A stretch of DNA of 64,000 nt, from NCBI RefSeq assembly GCF_022440845.1, contig NZ_JAKNTO010000001.1, positions 1,674,001-1,738,000 of the forward strand, written 5' to 3'. The position numbers were made by a program, and so were the translations under genes. Source of the DNA: Ruminococcus sp. OA3. Lineage in GTDB: Bacteria; Bacillota; Clostridia; Lachnospirales; Lachnospiraceae. The notes below the pieces were generated by a model. That model was not told the DNA's origin, made no database searches, and saw only the letters and a list, made by a program, of their open reading frames with translations. How positions within the stretch are numbered: the stretch's first letter is position 1; each line of letters begins with the position of its first letter. Positions 40,257 to 50,132 of the stretch are shown in pieces.

Positions 40257-42737
40257 ATGGCTGAAACATACAATTTAATGCAGCATGCATTATCATACGC
40301 AAAAATGGGATTAGCAGTGTTCCCCATACAGTCCTGGGGAAATACTGAGAAAGCTTTTAAGAAGCCGCTCACAAAGAATGGATTTCAGAATGCCAGTATG
40401 GATCCAGAGCAGATAAAGCGGTGGTGGGCAGAATGGCCAAACGCCAATATTGGAATTGCCCTGGGAAAGAGGTCTGGTGGTATTTTTGCGATAGATCTGG
40501 ATATTAAAAAAGAGGCAGGCATCGACGGCCGGGAAACTCTCAGGGAGTGGGAACATGAACACGGTTCTCTTCCGGAGGATACCTGGAGATCTATTACAGG
40601 AAAAGGCGGGGAACATATCTTTTACAAGACGGATCGTGAGGTTTCTTGCAACCGTGATATCTTCGGGAATGAGTGTGGAGTAGATATTCGAGGGGACGGC
40701 GGGTATATTATTGCGCCGCCAAGTCTGCATTTTTCCGGAAGACGATATGAATGGGAATACGCACCCGATGAGTTCCAGATTGCAGAAGCAAATGAAACGG
40801 TTTTTTCCTTTATTATGCCGGAAAAAGATCTGGAAAGAAAACGATTTGAGGTGCCGGAAACAATCATGCAGGGAAGCCGAGATGATACGATCTTTAAGCT
40901 GGCCTGCAGCCTCCAGGCAAAAGGGCTTTCGGATGAAGCAATATTGGCGGCGGTCCAAAAGGAGAATGAGACGAGGTGTGTACCGCCACTGTCGGATAAA
41001 GAGGTACGGCAAAAGGTAGAAAGTGCATTAAAATATCAGAAATCAACCACTCCGTATTCTAATGCTGTTATCAGAGAAGCAAATAAAGTAACGCAATTTG
41101 TTGACGCTCCTCTTACTTTGAAAAGCGGTCAGTGGGATTGTGACAAAAACGGGGTATACAAATGGGTGCCGGCAAGAAAAGAAACAGACCCGCCAGTCCT
41201 GATCACAGCCTCACATCAACAAATATTGCCAATAGGACTGCTGGAAAATATCGAAACCGGGGAGCAGAAATATAATCTTGCATTCAGCGTAAAGAGAAAT
41301 GGCAGATACGTATGGAAGGATATTAAGGTGGAGCCTGCGATCTGCTGTACCAAGACAAAAATCATAGGGCTTGCAAATCTTGGGATACAGGTAAATGATC
41401 AGACGGCAAAGGCACTGGTGGGGTATCTTGCAGATATGTATCGTATTAATGAGGAAACCATACCGATTGAAAAGGCGATCTCACATTTCGGATGGGTGGG
41501 AAACAACTTTTTTCCCTATATGGAAGGCATTATTTTTGACGGGGATATTGCGCAGGAAAAGACCGTGGCTGCACTGAAGCCTTATGGAAATTTTGAGCAG
41601 TGGAAAGCTGCCTGCAGAGAATACCGAAAGAATTTGTATATCCGGTTGTTAATAGATGCAAGCCTGGCATCTGTCCTGATAAAAAAATTAGGGTGTTTAT
41701 GTTTTGTAGTGCACTTGTGGGGACCTTCAGGGACAGGAAAGACGGTTGGGTTTATGGCGGCGGCCTCTGTTTGGGGGCGTCCGGATGACCTGATGCTTTC
41801 TGTGGATTCTACCATTAATTACTGTACCGGTCGGGCGGCGCTGATGAAAAACCTGCCGGTATTCGTGGATGAAACACAGCTTGCGAAGGGAGATCTGAGT
41901 AAACTGATCTATTCAATGACGGAGGGGAAGAAAAGAGGGCGTTTGGATCGTAATAGCAAAGAACGGAATCAGGGGACGTGGGAAAATGTCTCATTCTTCA
42001 ACGGGGAGCAGCCGATCATCAATAACAGCTCAGGTGCCGGAGCTATTAACCGTGTGATAGAACTGGAAGTAGAGGGACCGCTGTTTTCGGACTACGGAGG
42101 CGTTCTTGAGACGGTGAGGGAGAATTACGGATATGCAGGAGAGGCTTTTGTGAAATACGTCCAGGGGATCCCGGATAAGCAATTGATCCAGGAGCACAAG
42201 GAGCTGTGTAAGGAAATCTCTGAACTGGCACAGAGCACCGGGAAACAGGCGCAGAGCCTGGCATGTATCATGCTGGCAGACCGTTTGGCAGAAAAGTGTT
42301 TATTTCCCGGGGAAGAGCCGATGAATTTGAAAAACAGCGCTATTTTCCTTAAGAACACAAGTGAAGTATCTCAGGCAGAACGAGCGTATCGCTTTATCGT
42401 GGATTGGATTGCACTGAATAATAAGTCCTTTGAACCAATTTATTCAATACAGCAGTATGGCGTTATTAATGAGAAAGACAACTATTGCCTGTTTAACAAA
42501 AGCAAGTTGTGCGAAGTTATGGAGGACAACGGCTTTAACTTTGATGCAGTGAAAAAGGAATGGGCGCAGATGGGTTATTTAGAGAAAACATTAGACGGGA
42601 AATACGCCTTTTTAACAACAGCTGGGACGGTTACAACAAAAGCTCGCTATGTAAAGATTACTATTATGGGAAGAAAGACCATCGAGGAGCTTGAGGATGT
42701 GGTTGGAGTGGACCCAGATGAAATTTTTAAAGGATAG
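40257..42737 (+). CDS. Phage primase-helicase (prim-pol plus DUF927)
   Basis: 826 aa. Residues about 5-185 form a bifunctional primase/polymerase domain: FAIDLDIKK (metal-binding DxD, residues about 79-87), GGEHIFYK and [16 protein letters not shown]. Residues about 190-270 are a helical PriCT-like linker ([19 protein letters not shown]). The C-terminal half is DUF927, with Walker [16 protein letters not shown] and Walker B PVFVDETQ, then an arginine-finger-like [12 protein letters not shown]. Such proteins start and drive phage replication. The repeat cluster at 42738 begins right after its stop and is a likely origin. Confidence 0.92.
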   Translation: MAETYNLMQHALSYAKMGLAVFPIQSWGNTEKAFKKPLTKNGFQNASMDPEQIKRWWAEWPNANIGIALGKRSGGIFAIDLDIKKEAGIDGRETLREWEHEHGSLPEDTWRSITGKGGEHIFYKTDREVSCNRDIFGNECGVDIRGDGGYIIAPPSLHFSGRRYEWEYAPDEFQIAEANETVFSFIMPEKDLERKRFEVPETIMQGSRDDTIFKLACSLQAKGLSDEAILAAVQKENETRCVPPLSDKEVRQKVESALKYQKSTTPYSNAVIREANKVTQFVDAPLTLKSGQWDCDKNGVYKWVPARKETDPPVLITASHQQILPIGLLENIETGEQKYNLAFSVKRNGRYVWKDIKVEPAICCTKTKIIGLANLGIQVNDQTAKALVGYLADMYRINEETIPIEKAISHFGWVGNNFFPYMEGIIFDGDIAQEKTVAALKPYGNFEQWKAACREYRKNLYIRLLIDASLASVLIKKLGCLCFVVHLWGPSGTGKTVGFMAAASVWGRPDDLMLSVDSTINYCTGRAALMKNLPVFVDETQLAKGDLSKLIYSMTEGKKRGRLDRNSKERNQGTWENVSFFNGEQPIINNSSGAGAINRVIELEVEGPLFSDYGGVLETVRENYGYAGEAFVKYVQGIPDKQLIQEHKELCKEISELAQSTGKQAQSLACIMLADRLAEKCLFPGEEPMNLKNSAIFLKNTSEVSQAERAYRFIVDWIALNNKSFEPIYSIQQYGVINEKDNYCLFNKSKLCEVMEDNGFNFDAVKKEWAQMGYLEKTLDGKYAFLTTAGTVTTKARYVKITIMGRKTIEELEDVVGVDPDEIFKG

Positions 42738-43036
42738 TCTCACATTTAGTCTCACCTTTTTATAAAATGTGAGATTTAGGTGAGATCGAAAATCATCAGT
42801 GTTTATCAGGCTCTTTGATACAGAATCTCACATTCTCACATAAATATTTAGTAGAGAACGTATAATATGTATTTTTATATATGGGTTGCTAAAATGAGGG
42901 AGTGTATTAATATATAGCCTTCTAGTAGAAAAACAGGTGAGAATGTGAGATTCTACCCGGAAATCCGCATAAACACTGGGTTTTTCAGTCTCACCTATGC
43001 TAAAAATGATGTGAGATTTCATGTGAGAATGTGAGA
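42738..43036. repeat. GTGAGA iteron cluster with large inverted repeat (putative replication origin)
   Basis: Twelve copies of GTGAGA/TCTCAC lie at 42738, 42750, 42769, 42780, 42826, 42834, 42937, 42945, 42989, 43011, 43023 and 43031. A longer unit, TGAGAATGTGAGATT, occurs at about 42939 and 43025 and inverted at about 42824. Arms 42778-42839 and 42937-42996 form an imperfect inverted repeat of about 60 bp, sharing AGGTGAGA, CAGTGTTTAT and AGAATCTCACATTCTCAC in the same order, around an AT-rich 97-bp centre. No gene is supported in the 334 bp between the primase-helicase and 43072. Confidence 0.8.
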
Positions 43037-43071
43037 TTTTGAACTTATTAAAAAAGAAAAGGAGATAGAAT

Positions 43072-43485
43072 ATGAAAAAATCAAATGTATTTGAAGATAA
43101 TGGCCAAATTATCTGCAGTGTCTGTGGTAAGAAGGTTATGGATAATCCGGAGGAAGCATTATTAAACATCATAAGCAATCGTGAAAACAAGATGGTCAGC
43201 ATCGCAGGCTGTTGTAAAGGAAAGTGTGATTCAATTGTCTCAGCCGGGGCACCAAAGGGCTGCCTGGCAGGATGGAAGGATATTATTAATTTTACCAACC
43301 CGTATTTGTACATAAAGCATATCATGAGTGTTTTTAATTCTATGGCTGATGGCAAAGGATTTGAGAACCGAAAAGCGTTTGAGGAGTATAAACGGTTTTT
43401 ATTGCTTATGTATCCGTACGTAACGAGGGATATGACAGATCAGGAAACTCATAAAGCGCAGATTGATGATATGCTGCCGTTTTAA
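43072..43485 (+). CDS. Phage protein with CxxC zinc-finger-like start (137 aa)
   Basis: AAAGGAGA upstream. NGQIICSVCGKKVMDNPEEALL and IAGCCKGKCDSIVSAG supply five cysteines that could bind zinc. The rest (NPYLYIKHIMSVFNSM ... EEYKRFLLLMYPYVTRDMT) is helical. It is the first gene after the repeat cluster. Function unknown. Confidence 0.7.
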   Translation: MKKSNVFEDNGQIICSVCGKKVMDNPEEALLNIISNRENKMVSIAGCCKGKCDSIVSAGAPKGCLAGWKDIINFTNPYLYIKHIMSVFNSMADGKGFENRKAFEEYKRFLLLMYPYVTRDMTDQETHKAQIDDMLPF

Positions 43486-43518
43486 CCGATGAAACGGCAT
43501 AGATTTGAGGTGAAAGTA

Positions 43519-43944
43519 TTGGACAAATCAATTAGAGAAGAGAATGACAGAAAAAAAGCATTCCTCTGGTCATATCGGGATTCGAAAAAGGCAGTCACGA
43601 GAGCAGAGGAAGAACTGATGGAACTGCGGTTGAATAAAATGTATCCAAGCGTCATCAATGATGGGATGCCTCACGGCAGCGATCAATCCGATCTGTCCAG
43701 TTATGCAGTGACAGTGGACAAACTGGAGCGGAAGATCATGAAGAAACGCTATCAGAGGATACAAACATACAAGAGGGTGCTTGACCGTATAGAAGCTATG
43801 GATAACGAGGATGAAAAAACAGTCCTGGTGCTGCATTACATACGAGATATGGAGTGGGAGCGGATTGCGGAGAAGATGAGTTATTGTGTGAGCAACATTT
43901 ATAAGATACACGGGAGAGCGCTTTTGAATTTCCGGATGAAGTAA
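43519..43944 (+). CDS. Sigma-70-like late-gene activator (DUF1492/ArpU-RinA type)
   Basis: 141 aa from TTG 43519, preferred because GAGGTGA lies 5 nt upstream; ATG 43489 (151 aa) has no ribosome site. A helical coiled N-terminal half (LERKIMKKRYQRIQTYKRVLDRIEAM) precedes a sigma region 4-like HTH (EDEKTVLVLHYIRDMEWERIAEKMSYCVSNIYKIHGRALLNF). Proteins of this kind stand just before the small terminase gene in Firmicute phages and turn on the late operon. Confidence 0.85.
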   Translation: MDKSIREENDRKKAFLWSYRDSKKAVTRAEEELMELRLNKMYPSVINDGMPHGSDQSDLSSYAVTVDKLERKIMKKRYQRIQTYKRVLDRIEAMDNEDEKTVLVLHYIRDMEWERIAEKMSYCVSNIYKIHGRALLNFRMK

Positions 43945-44065
43945 GAGTGTAGTGTTTTATAATTGATTCCATGTTAATATGACATTAGTGAAAGTTTGAA
44001 AACAGTCACTCCCCCTCCTTAAATATTTGAATGGCTGCAGAGCCTTAAAACTTTGTAGCTGTTTT

Positions 44066-44100
44066 CAGAGGCCAGCACAATTGTAATGTGTTGGCCTCTG
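44066..44100 (+). other. Strong hairpin before the metalloprotease-like gene
   Basis: CAGAGGCCAGCACA pairs with TGTGTTGGCCTCTG (14 bp, one G-U) around TTGTAAT-type loop. A T8 run follows only 18 nt later, so termination is uncertain. Direct repeats GAGGCGT lie at 44127-44133 and 44147-44153. Confidence 0.55.
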
Positions 44101-44188
44101 ATCTCCCCTCAAATACATTTTTTTTCGAGGCGTCCTGTAGAAATATGAGGCGTTTTGGTGTAGGATAGAAAAAAGGAGGGGAGATGAA

Positions 44189-44935
44189 ATGAATATAATG
44201 AAAATATGCAATGTCAATGTTGAAATTAATACGGAATATAAATTAGTAAATCATGGCGGTTTCTGGTGTCAGGTAACATGCACGGAAAATATGATGAAGG
44301 ACATATGTGATTTACAAAGGGCTATAAAGGATATTATTGAAATTTTTGATAAGAACCAATGGTTTACTAAGTTACCAGACTATGTAGTAGTGCTTTATAG
44401 CGAAGGTAATCCAATTTGTTTACATGATGACGTGAGGATAGGGCTTCACAGAACGGATTTTGTGTTTAGGCAAGATGTTTATCAATTTACGCATGAATTT
44501 ACACATCGGTGTTTAGAACAAAAAATACCCAAAACATATTTATGGTTTGAAGAAAGTATATGTATGTTGATAACAGATGTTTGCATGGAGCTATTATATG
44601 AAAAATACTGGAAAAGCGAACCAGAGTTGGCTAAGGGAATAAAAAACTTTCAAATAAATAATTTTTCATATAATTTGCCAGTAATATTTGAATGTTGGTT
44701 AAAAGAAGCATCTGATGATAAATGTAGAGAGGTTCAAAATACTATTTCTCGTTATCTTGATCAATTTATTTTTGGGAATATTCATATTTTAAAAGATATA
44801 CAAAAACTTCCAGCAGCCGAGTGCAAAAATTTTAGTGAGTACTTAAAAACATGGAATAAATATTTGAATGCAGAAAGAATTACACTGGCAGAAGCTTTTG
44901 CAAATGTGTATACAATGTTATATCAAAAGGTGTAA
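44189..44935 (+). CDS. Putative gluzincin-type metalloprotease, phage cargo gene
   Basis: 248 aa, AAAGGAGGGG upstream. VYQFTHEFTHRCLEQK contains HEFTH (residues 102-106), a zincin HExxH motif, and WFEES (119-123) supplies a glutamate at gluzincin distance. The rest has no recognised domain and no signal peptide. The gene is much more AT-rich than the late genes and stands alone between the late activator and terS, with a hairpin before and a good terminator after it, which is the pattern of a moron (lysogenic cargo). Possible roles are host modification or defence; none is shown. Confidence 0.65.
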   Translation: MNIMKICNVNVEINTEYKLVNHGGFWCQVTCTENMMKDICDLQRAIKDIIEIFDKNQWFTKLPDYVVVLYSEGNPICLHDDVRIGLHRTDFVFRQDVYQFTHEFTHRCLEQKIPKTYLWFEESICMLITDVCMELLYEKYWKSEPELAKGIKNFQINNFSYNLPVIFECWLKEASDDKCREVQNTISRYLDQFIFGNIHILKDIQKLPAAECKNFSEYLKTWNKYLNAERITLAEAFANVYTMLYQKV

Positions 44936-44991
44936 CATAACAGCAAGGGCTTTCTGGCGGTTCTTATCCATATCAAAAACCGAAATTTTAT

Positions 44992-45020
44992 AAAGAGGTG
45001 ACTTCGGTCATCTCTTTTTG
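44992..45020 (+). terminator. Terminator of the cargo gene
   Basis: AAAGAGGTGAC pairs with GTCATCTCTTT (one G-U) around TTCG, ending in T5. It isolates the cargo gene from terS. Confidence 0.88.
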
Positions 45021-45045
45021 ATTGCACAAAGTGAGGTGAGTCTGA

Positions 45046-45555
45046 ATGACAGAAAAACAAAAAATATTTGCCGATGAGTATCTGATCGACTTGAATGCCA
45101 CGCGGGCTTACCGGATCGCTTATCCACGGATCAAGAATGATGAAACGGCGGCAGTAAATGGTAGCAAACTACTAAGAAATACTAAGGTTGCAGCTTATAT
45201 CGCAGAACGGATGCAGGACCGCCAGAAGCGTACTGAGGTCACTCAGGATATGGTTGTGCAGGAGCTGGCCGCCATTGCATTTGCGCGAGCTACAGACTAT
45301 GTAACTGTGCGAGCCAACGGCCCCGCGGCAATGGTTTGTATTAAATCAACAGATGAGCTGTCTGACGATCAGGTCCGGGCAATTGCCGGGATCAAAGAGG
45401 GAGCCAACGGCATTGAAATAAAGCTGAATGACAAGGAGAAAGCACTGGAACTTCTCGGACGCCATTTAGGTATGTGGAATGATAAGCTTGATATAAAAGG
45501 TATGGAAGGTGTGGTGATTGTCAATGACATCCCAAAATCAGACGACACAGGTTAG
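45046..45555 (+). CDS. terS: Terminase small subunit
   Basis: 169 aa, GAGGTGAG upstream. The N-terminus (MTEKQKIFADEYLIDLNATRAYRIAYPRIKNDETAAVNGSKLLRNTKVAAYIAERM) is the Terminase_2 DNA-recognition HTH, and the C-terminus (NDKEKALELLGRHLGMWNDKLD) the oligomerisation part. It selects phage DNA at the pac or cos site and hands it to the large subunit, whose gene overlaps its end. Confidence 0.95.
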   Translation: MTEKQKIFADEYLIDLNATRAYRIAYPRIKNDETAAVNGSKLLRNTKVAAYIAERMQDRQKRTEVTQDMVVQELAAIAFARATDYVTVRANGPAAMVCIKSTDELSDDQVRAIAGIKEGANGIEIKLNDKEKALELLGRHLGMWNDKLDIKGMEGVVIVNDIPKSDDTG

Positions 45556-46813
45556 GCTGACAGATCTGATTGCCCCAGCATTTTATGACCTGCACTGGGA
45601 TGTTGCCGAACACCGACACACACACTACAAACTGGCGGGTGGGCGTGGATCCACAAAGTCATCCTTTGTGAGTCTCGAGATGATTCTTGGTATGATGCAG
45701 GATTCGAACGCAAATGCCATTGCTATGCGAAAAGTTGGGCGTTTCCTGGAGGAGTCTGTATTTGAGCAGCTCCGCTGGGCGATCGACGCACTTGGAGTAT
45801 CGGATAAATGGAAAGTAAGGCTCTCCCCATTAGGACTAACATACATACCTTTCGGTAATAAAATCATATTCAGGGGTGCCGATGACCCACAAAAAATTAA
45901 ATCAGTCAAGCTGAAGAATGGATATTTCAAGTATATCTGGTTTGAGGAACGTTCGGAGTTTGATGGATTGGAGGAGGAGCGTACAATCTTACAGTCCCTC
46001 ATGCGAGGTGGAGATGACTACTTCGTTTTCTATTCTTGGAATCCACCCAAAAGCATGAACAGCTGGGTCAACCAGGATGTACTGGAGGCGCGGTCCGATA
46101 CAGTAGTCAGTCATACCGATTACCGGACTGTCCCGCGGGAATGGCTGGGGGAGCAATTCTTCATCGAGGCGGAACACTTGAAAGAGACCAAGCCCAAGGC
46201 ATACGAGCATGAGTACCTGGGAATTGCGACTGGAACCGGCGGTGCGGTATTTGAGAACGTCACAGTCCGGGCGATCTCCGATGAAGAGCTTGAACGGTTT
46301 GACAGGATCCGAAACGGCCTGGACTTTGGATATGGCGCGGATCCACTGGCATATATCAAGATGCATTACGATAAGACTCGTAAGCGTCTTTTTTTGTTTG
46401 GAGAAATCTATATGGTAAAGCTGGGAAACACAAAAGCAGCCAGGGAGATCCGCAGATTGAATCCATTAAATACACTGATCACTGCGGATTCTGAGGAGCC
46501 CAGGGCGATTGCTGCCTTGAATGAATTAGGCCTGCGGATAGTTGGCGCCAAGAAAGGCCCCGGGTCCGTGGATTACGGAATGGAATTTCTGGCAGACGAA
46601 TTGGAAGAGATTATCATCGATCCGAAACGATGCCCCAATGCGACAAGAGAGTTTACCAGTTATGAACTGGAAATGGACAAGGATGGGAACTTTAAAGGCA
46701 GCTATCCGGATAAGAACAATCATACCATCGATGCTGTGCGCTATGGCATGGAGGATGAAATGACCAATCGGAGAGCAAAGATTAAAAACAAAGCAAAACG
46801 AGGATTTTACTAA
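45524..46813 (+). CDS. terL: Terminase large subunit (PBSX type)
   Basis: 429 aa from ATG 45524, overlapping terS; TTG 45518 is less likely. The ATPase has HYKLAGGRGSTKSSFVSLEM (Walker A-like) and YIWFEERSEF (Walker B with catalytic Glu). The RNase H-like nuclease follows with NGLDFGYGADPLAYI, LITADSEEPRAI and NHTIDAVRYGMED acidic residues. It pumps and cuts DNA at the portal. Confidence 0.96.
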   Translation: MTSQNQTTQVRLTDLIAPAFYDLHWDVAEHRHTHYKLAGGRGSTKSSFVSLEMILGMMQDSNANAIAMRKVGRFLEESVFEQLRWAIDALGVSDKWKVRLSPLGLTYIPFGNKIIFRGADDPQKIKSVKLKNGYFKYIWFEERSEFDGLEEERTILQSLMRGGDDYFVFYSWNPPKSMNSWVNQDVLEARSDTVVSHTDYRTVPREWLGEQFFIEAEHLKETKPKAYEHEYLGIATGTGGAVFENVTVRAISDEELERFDRIRNGLDFGYGADPLAYIKMHYDKTRKRLFLFGEIYMVKLGNTKAAREIRRLNPLNTLITADSEEPRAIAALNELGLRIVGAKKGPGSVDYGMEFLADELEEIIIDPKRCPNATREFTSYELEMDKDGNFKGSYPDKNNHTIDAVRYGMEDEMTNRRAKIKNKAKRGFY

Positions 46814-46826
46814 AGGAGGTGACGAA

Positions 46827-48263
46827 ATGCGCCTATTTACCATGCCTGCCAGCGAGTGGGATGAACAAAACATTGATAAGCAATCCATCCGGCACCTGAT
46901 ACTAAAGCACCGGGCAGATGTGGATCGAATGAAGAAACTGATTCGATATTACAAGGGAGAGCACAAAATTCTGGAAGAGACGAAGCGCGAGAATAAGCTT
47001 GTCTGCAATCATGCAAAAGATATCGCAGATACTGCCAGTTCTTATTTTATCGGAAACCCGGTCACTTATAAGAGTAAATCAGATATCGCTGTTTTGACGG
47101 ATGCATTGGAAGACGCTGGCGCCGATGAAGTGGACGGAGATAACGGCTTGGACTTATCCATTTATGGCCGGGCCTACGAATATATTTACACCAAGCAGGG
47201 TGAGACAGAGCTGACAATCAAGAACCTTAAACCGGAAAATACGTTTCTCGTATACGATGACACCATTGAGCAGAATGAACTTTTTGGCGTCTACTATTAT
47301 GCAAAGGTGGATTCCAGGGATAAGACCAATACGGTATATGTGGCAACCGTCTTGACTGAAAACTATAAATACGTCATGAATATTCAGGATATCGAGGGTC
47401 CGCAAGTCTTTTATGAAGAGCCGGAGGGGCACTTTAAAGGTGAAGTTCCGATTGTGGAATATCTGAATAATAAGCTTGCTATCGGGGATTATGAGTTGCA
47501 GATACCTCTGATCGACGCTTATAATGCACTGATGAGTGACAGAGTGACAGACAAGGAGCAGTTTATCGATGCTATTCTTGCCTTGTACGGGGCCCTGCTA
47601 AGCGATGAGGACGCCGAAGAGCAAGGGGATGGCAGAGGAACACGCGAAGCGATGAAGCAGCTGAGCAGAGAAAGACTGCTGGAGTTACCGGCGGACGCAC
47701 GGGCAGAATACCTTACACGGACGTTTGATGAGTCCGGCATTGAAATCTTAAAGAAAGCCATTGAACAGGATATTCACAAATTTTCCCATGTTCCATGTAT
47801 GACGGATGAATCTTTCGGAGGAAATGTTTCCGGCGTTGCGATGGAGTTTAAGTTACTGGGACTTGAGAATATCACGAAGATCAAGACCCGATATTACAAG
47901 AAAGGGCTGCGGAAACGGCTGCGGATATTCTCCAACTTCTTAAGCACCAGATCCGGTATCAGTATTGATCTGGCAGCGATCAAGCCGACCTTCACGCGGG
48001 CACTGCCGAAGAATCTGCTGGAGATCAGCCAGATTGTGGCAAATCTGTGGGGAAAGGTAGGAAAGAAGACACTGTTGTCGCAGATCCCGTTTGTGGAAGA
48101 CCCAGATGAGGAACTGAAAATCCTGGAGAGAGAAGCGAAGGAAGCAATCGAGCAACAGCAGCAAATGTTTGGAAATCAGATCAACGAGCCGCCGCCAGGC
48201 GATGAAAAGGAAAATCCGGAAGAAAAAAGGGATCCCAAGAAAAAGGATGAGGTAGATGAGTAA
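46827..48263 (+). CDS. Phage portal protein (SPP1 gp6 family)
   Basis: 478 aa, AAAGGAGGTGA upstream. It has the family features LIRYYKGEHKILEETKRENKLVCNHAKDIADTASSYFIGNPVTYKS near the start, a crown/stem region and a C-terminal Glu/Lys/Pro-rich tail (PPPGDEKENPEEKRDPKKKDEVDE). Twelve copies form the head entry channel. It overlaps the next gene by 8 nt. Confidence 0.94.
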   Translation: MRLFTMPASEWDEQNIDKQSIRHLILKHRADVDRMKKLIRYYKGEHKILEETKRENKLVCNHAKDIADTASSYFIGNPVTYKSKSDIAVLTDALEDAGADEVDGDNGLDLSIYGRAYEYIYTKQGETELTIKNLKPENTFLVYDDTIEQNELFGVYYYAKVDSRDKTNTVYVATVLTENYKYVMNIQDIEGPQVFYEEPEGHFKGEVPIVEYLNNKLAIGDYELQIPLIDAYNALMSDRVTDKEQFIDAILALYGALLSDEDAEEQGDGRGTREAMKQLSRERLLELPADARAEYLTRTFDESGIEILKKAIEQDIHKFSHVPCMTDESFGGNVSGVAMEFKLLGLENITKIKTRYYKKGLRKRLRIFSNFLSTRSGISIDLAAIKPTFTRALPKNLLEISQIVANLWGKVGKKTLLSQIPFVEDPDEELKILEREAKEAIEQQQQMFGNQINEPPPGDEKENPEEKRDPKKKDEVDE

Positions 48264-49848
48264 GCTGACCTATTGGGAACGCCGCCAGGTACAGGATCAA
48301 TATCAGCATTTCCAGAAAGCAGAGGACGTCGCGGATCAGATCGCAAAGCTGTATCTGAAAGCATCCCGGTATTTAGCACTGCAGTCTGATGAGATCTTTG
48401 ATCGCTATCAGGCAAAGCACGGACTGTCCCAGGCTGAAGCGCTGCGGTTGATCAATACGATGCAGGATAAGACTTCGCTGGACGAGCTGCTGCAGAAATT
48501 AAATAGCAGTGAATCCAGTCAGGAAAAAAAGGAACTGATCATGCAGCTGGAAGCTCCTGCCTATCAGGCAAGGCTGGAACGGCTGCGGCAGACACAGAAC
48601 CAGCTGGATTTTCTGATGCAGAATATCTACCAGCAGGAAAAGGATTTCAGTACCAGCTTTTACACGAACCTTGCCAGTGAATCTTATTACCGGAGTATCT
48701 TCAATATTCAGCAGCGCGCGGGTCTGGCGTTTGGCTTTAACCATGTGTCTGCAGATACGATAGATCAGGTGGTAGGGAGCCGCTGGTCGGGAAAAAACTA
48801 CTCGGAGCGTATTTGGGGAAATACAAAGTCTCTTGCGCAGGACCTGAAAGAAGAGCTGCTGATCAATCTGGTCACCGGCCGGACGAACCGGGAAGCATCG
48901 GAGATCATTGCCAATAAATTCGCAGGAGGTGCCAGTAAGGCCCGAAGACTGATATGGACGGAAAGTGCATATGTATCCGGGGAACTGAATTTCAAGGCAT
49001 ATCAGGAATGCGGCATTAAAAAATACCGATATCTGGCTACGCTGGATCTTCGGACTTCGACGATCTGCCGGGCATTGGACGGAAAAGTGTTTCTGATCAG
49101 TGAAAGGAAAGTCGGTATCAATTACCCGCCGATGCATCCCTGGTGCAGATCAACCACTATTTCAGACGTGGATGCAGATCTTCTGAAAAAATGGGAACGC
49201 TCTGCAATAGATCCGGCGACGGGTAAGGATATGAAAGTTCCGGCTGACATGACGTACGAACAGTGGTATGAAAAATACGTCAAGGGGAACCCAGTGGCGG
49301 AGGCAGAGCAGAAGAAGATTCAGAACCGGTCAGCAGATAAAGCACAGCATCAGAAATACCGGGAGATTCTAGGGGATGAGATACCGAAATCTTTTGTAAA
49401 GTTCCAGGAATTAAAGTATAATAAAGCTAAGGAATGGGAAGAGCTGAAAGCTGTAAAACAGAAAACTTTGAATGAGAAAGATTTTTCAGAAATGGGAAAT
49501 CTGATCGGTAAACTGGGAAATAAAGAAGTTCGCCAGTGGTATAAAACCCATGATGGGAAGATTCCTGATTTGATTGACAGATCGTTACCGTTAAAGACTC
49601 AGGCGATACAGGCTGCGGAAATGAGGAATCAGTATCGAACGCAGGCAAGGGAGCTTATGAAGGATCAGAGGGAAAGAGCAGGACTGGATAAAGGGCATCC
49701 GAATCCTACCTTTGAGGAATTAGTCGAACACAAGATGAAAAAATATGGACTGACAAAAGAGGAGGCATATCAAGATATTATCCGAAGCAGTGCAACAACA
49801 AACAAAAAGTATGACAAGATTGCAGGCATAGACGGAGGGGAGGAATGA
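48256..49848 (+). CDS. Minor head protein, MuF/SPP1 gp7 family, with C-terminal extension
   Basis: 530 aa. Residues about 1-180 are coiled (WERRQVQDQYQHFQKAEDVAD). The gp7/MuF domain covers about 180-310, ending with YLATLDLRTSTICRALDGKVF and NYPPMHPWCRSTTI. The C-terminal 190 residues (from NRSADKAQHQKYREIL to RSSATTNKKYDKIAGIDG) are not part of SPP1 gp7, which is about 308 aa. In other phages such MuF tails are often polymorphic toxin or effector domains. The two small genes directly downstream could be partners. The core head function is firm; the tail function is open. Confidence 0.9.
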   Translation: MSKLTYWERRQVQDQYQHFQKAEDVADQIAKLYLKASRYLALQSDEIFDRYQAKHGLSQAEALRLINTMQDKTSLDELLQKLNSSESSQEKKELIMQLEAPAYQARLERLRQTQNQLDFLMQNIYQQEKDFSTSFYTNLASESYYRSIFNIQQRAGLAFGFNHVSADTIDQVVGSRWSGKNYSERIWGNTKSLAQDLKEELLINLVTGRTNREASEIIANKFAGGASKARRLIWTESAYVSGELNFKAYQECGIKKYRYLATLDLRTSTICRALDGKVFLISERKVGINYPPMHPWCRSTTISDVDADLLKKWERSAIDPATGKDMKVPADMTYEQWYEKYVKGNPVAEAEQKKIQNRSADKAQHQKYREILGDEIPKSFVKFQELKYNKAKEWEELKAVKQKTLNEKDFSEMGNLIGKLGNKEVRQWYKTHDGKIPDLIDRSLPLKTQAIQAAEMRNQYRTQARELMKDQRERAGLDKGHPNPTFEELVEHKMKKYGLTKEEAYQDIIRSSATTNKKYDKIAGIDGGEE

Positions 49849-50132
49849 TCATGAAAACTTATCAGCTGGATCATGAGCCAAACAGGTTGGGTTTTACCAA
49901 TTATCAAAGAATTGATGAGGAAGAACTTTTTAATGGTATATTGAGTTGCTTACAAGATAATCCGGATGTTAAGATTGGTGTAAAAAAAACAGGACCAAGC
50001 GAGGATTACTATCATTGTTCGCTGTCAGGCTCTTCGTTTACATTGCTTTATGATATTGATTATGGAGCAAGTATTTATTGTGATAAACCGGACACCATGC
50101 AGGAATTAATAAGACTTTTTGAGGCAAAGTAA
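49845..50132 (+). CDS. Small protein of unknown function; candidate partner of the MuF tail
   Basis: 95 aa, start ATG 49845 overlapping the MuF stop (an in-frame ATG at 49851 is equally possible). The product is acidic, probably one compact alpha-beta fold (TNYQRIDEEELFNGILSCL ... YYHCSLSGSSFTLLYDIDYGASIYC). Small acidic proteins coded right after a polymorphic effector are often immunity proteins, which is an inference from position only. Confidence 0.7.
   Translation: MIMKTYQLDHEPNRLGFTNYQRIDEEELFNGILSCLQDNPDVKIGVKKTGPSEDYYHCSLSGSSFTLLYDIDYGASIYCDKPDTMQELIRLFEAK

Noticed and set aside
40311-41012. 233-codon minus-strand frame inside the primase-helicase
   Set aside because: It lies opposite a well-supported domain-bearing gene and shows no family features or ribosome site.
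42738-43036. CRISPR-like array
   Set aside because: Repeats are only 6-17 bp, lie in both orientations and have irregular spacing; there are no cas genes and no uniform spacers.
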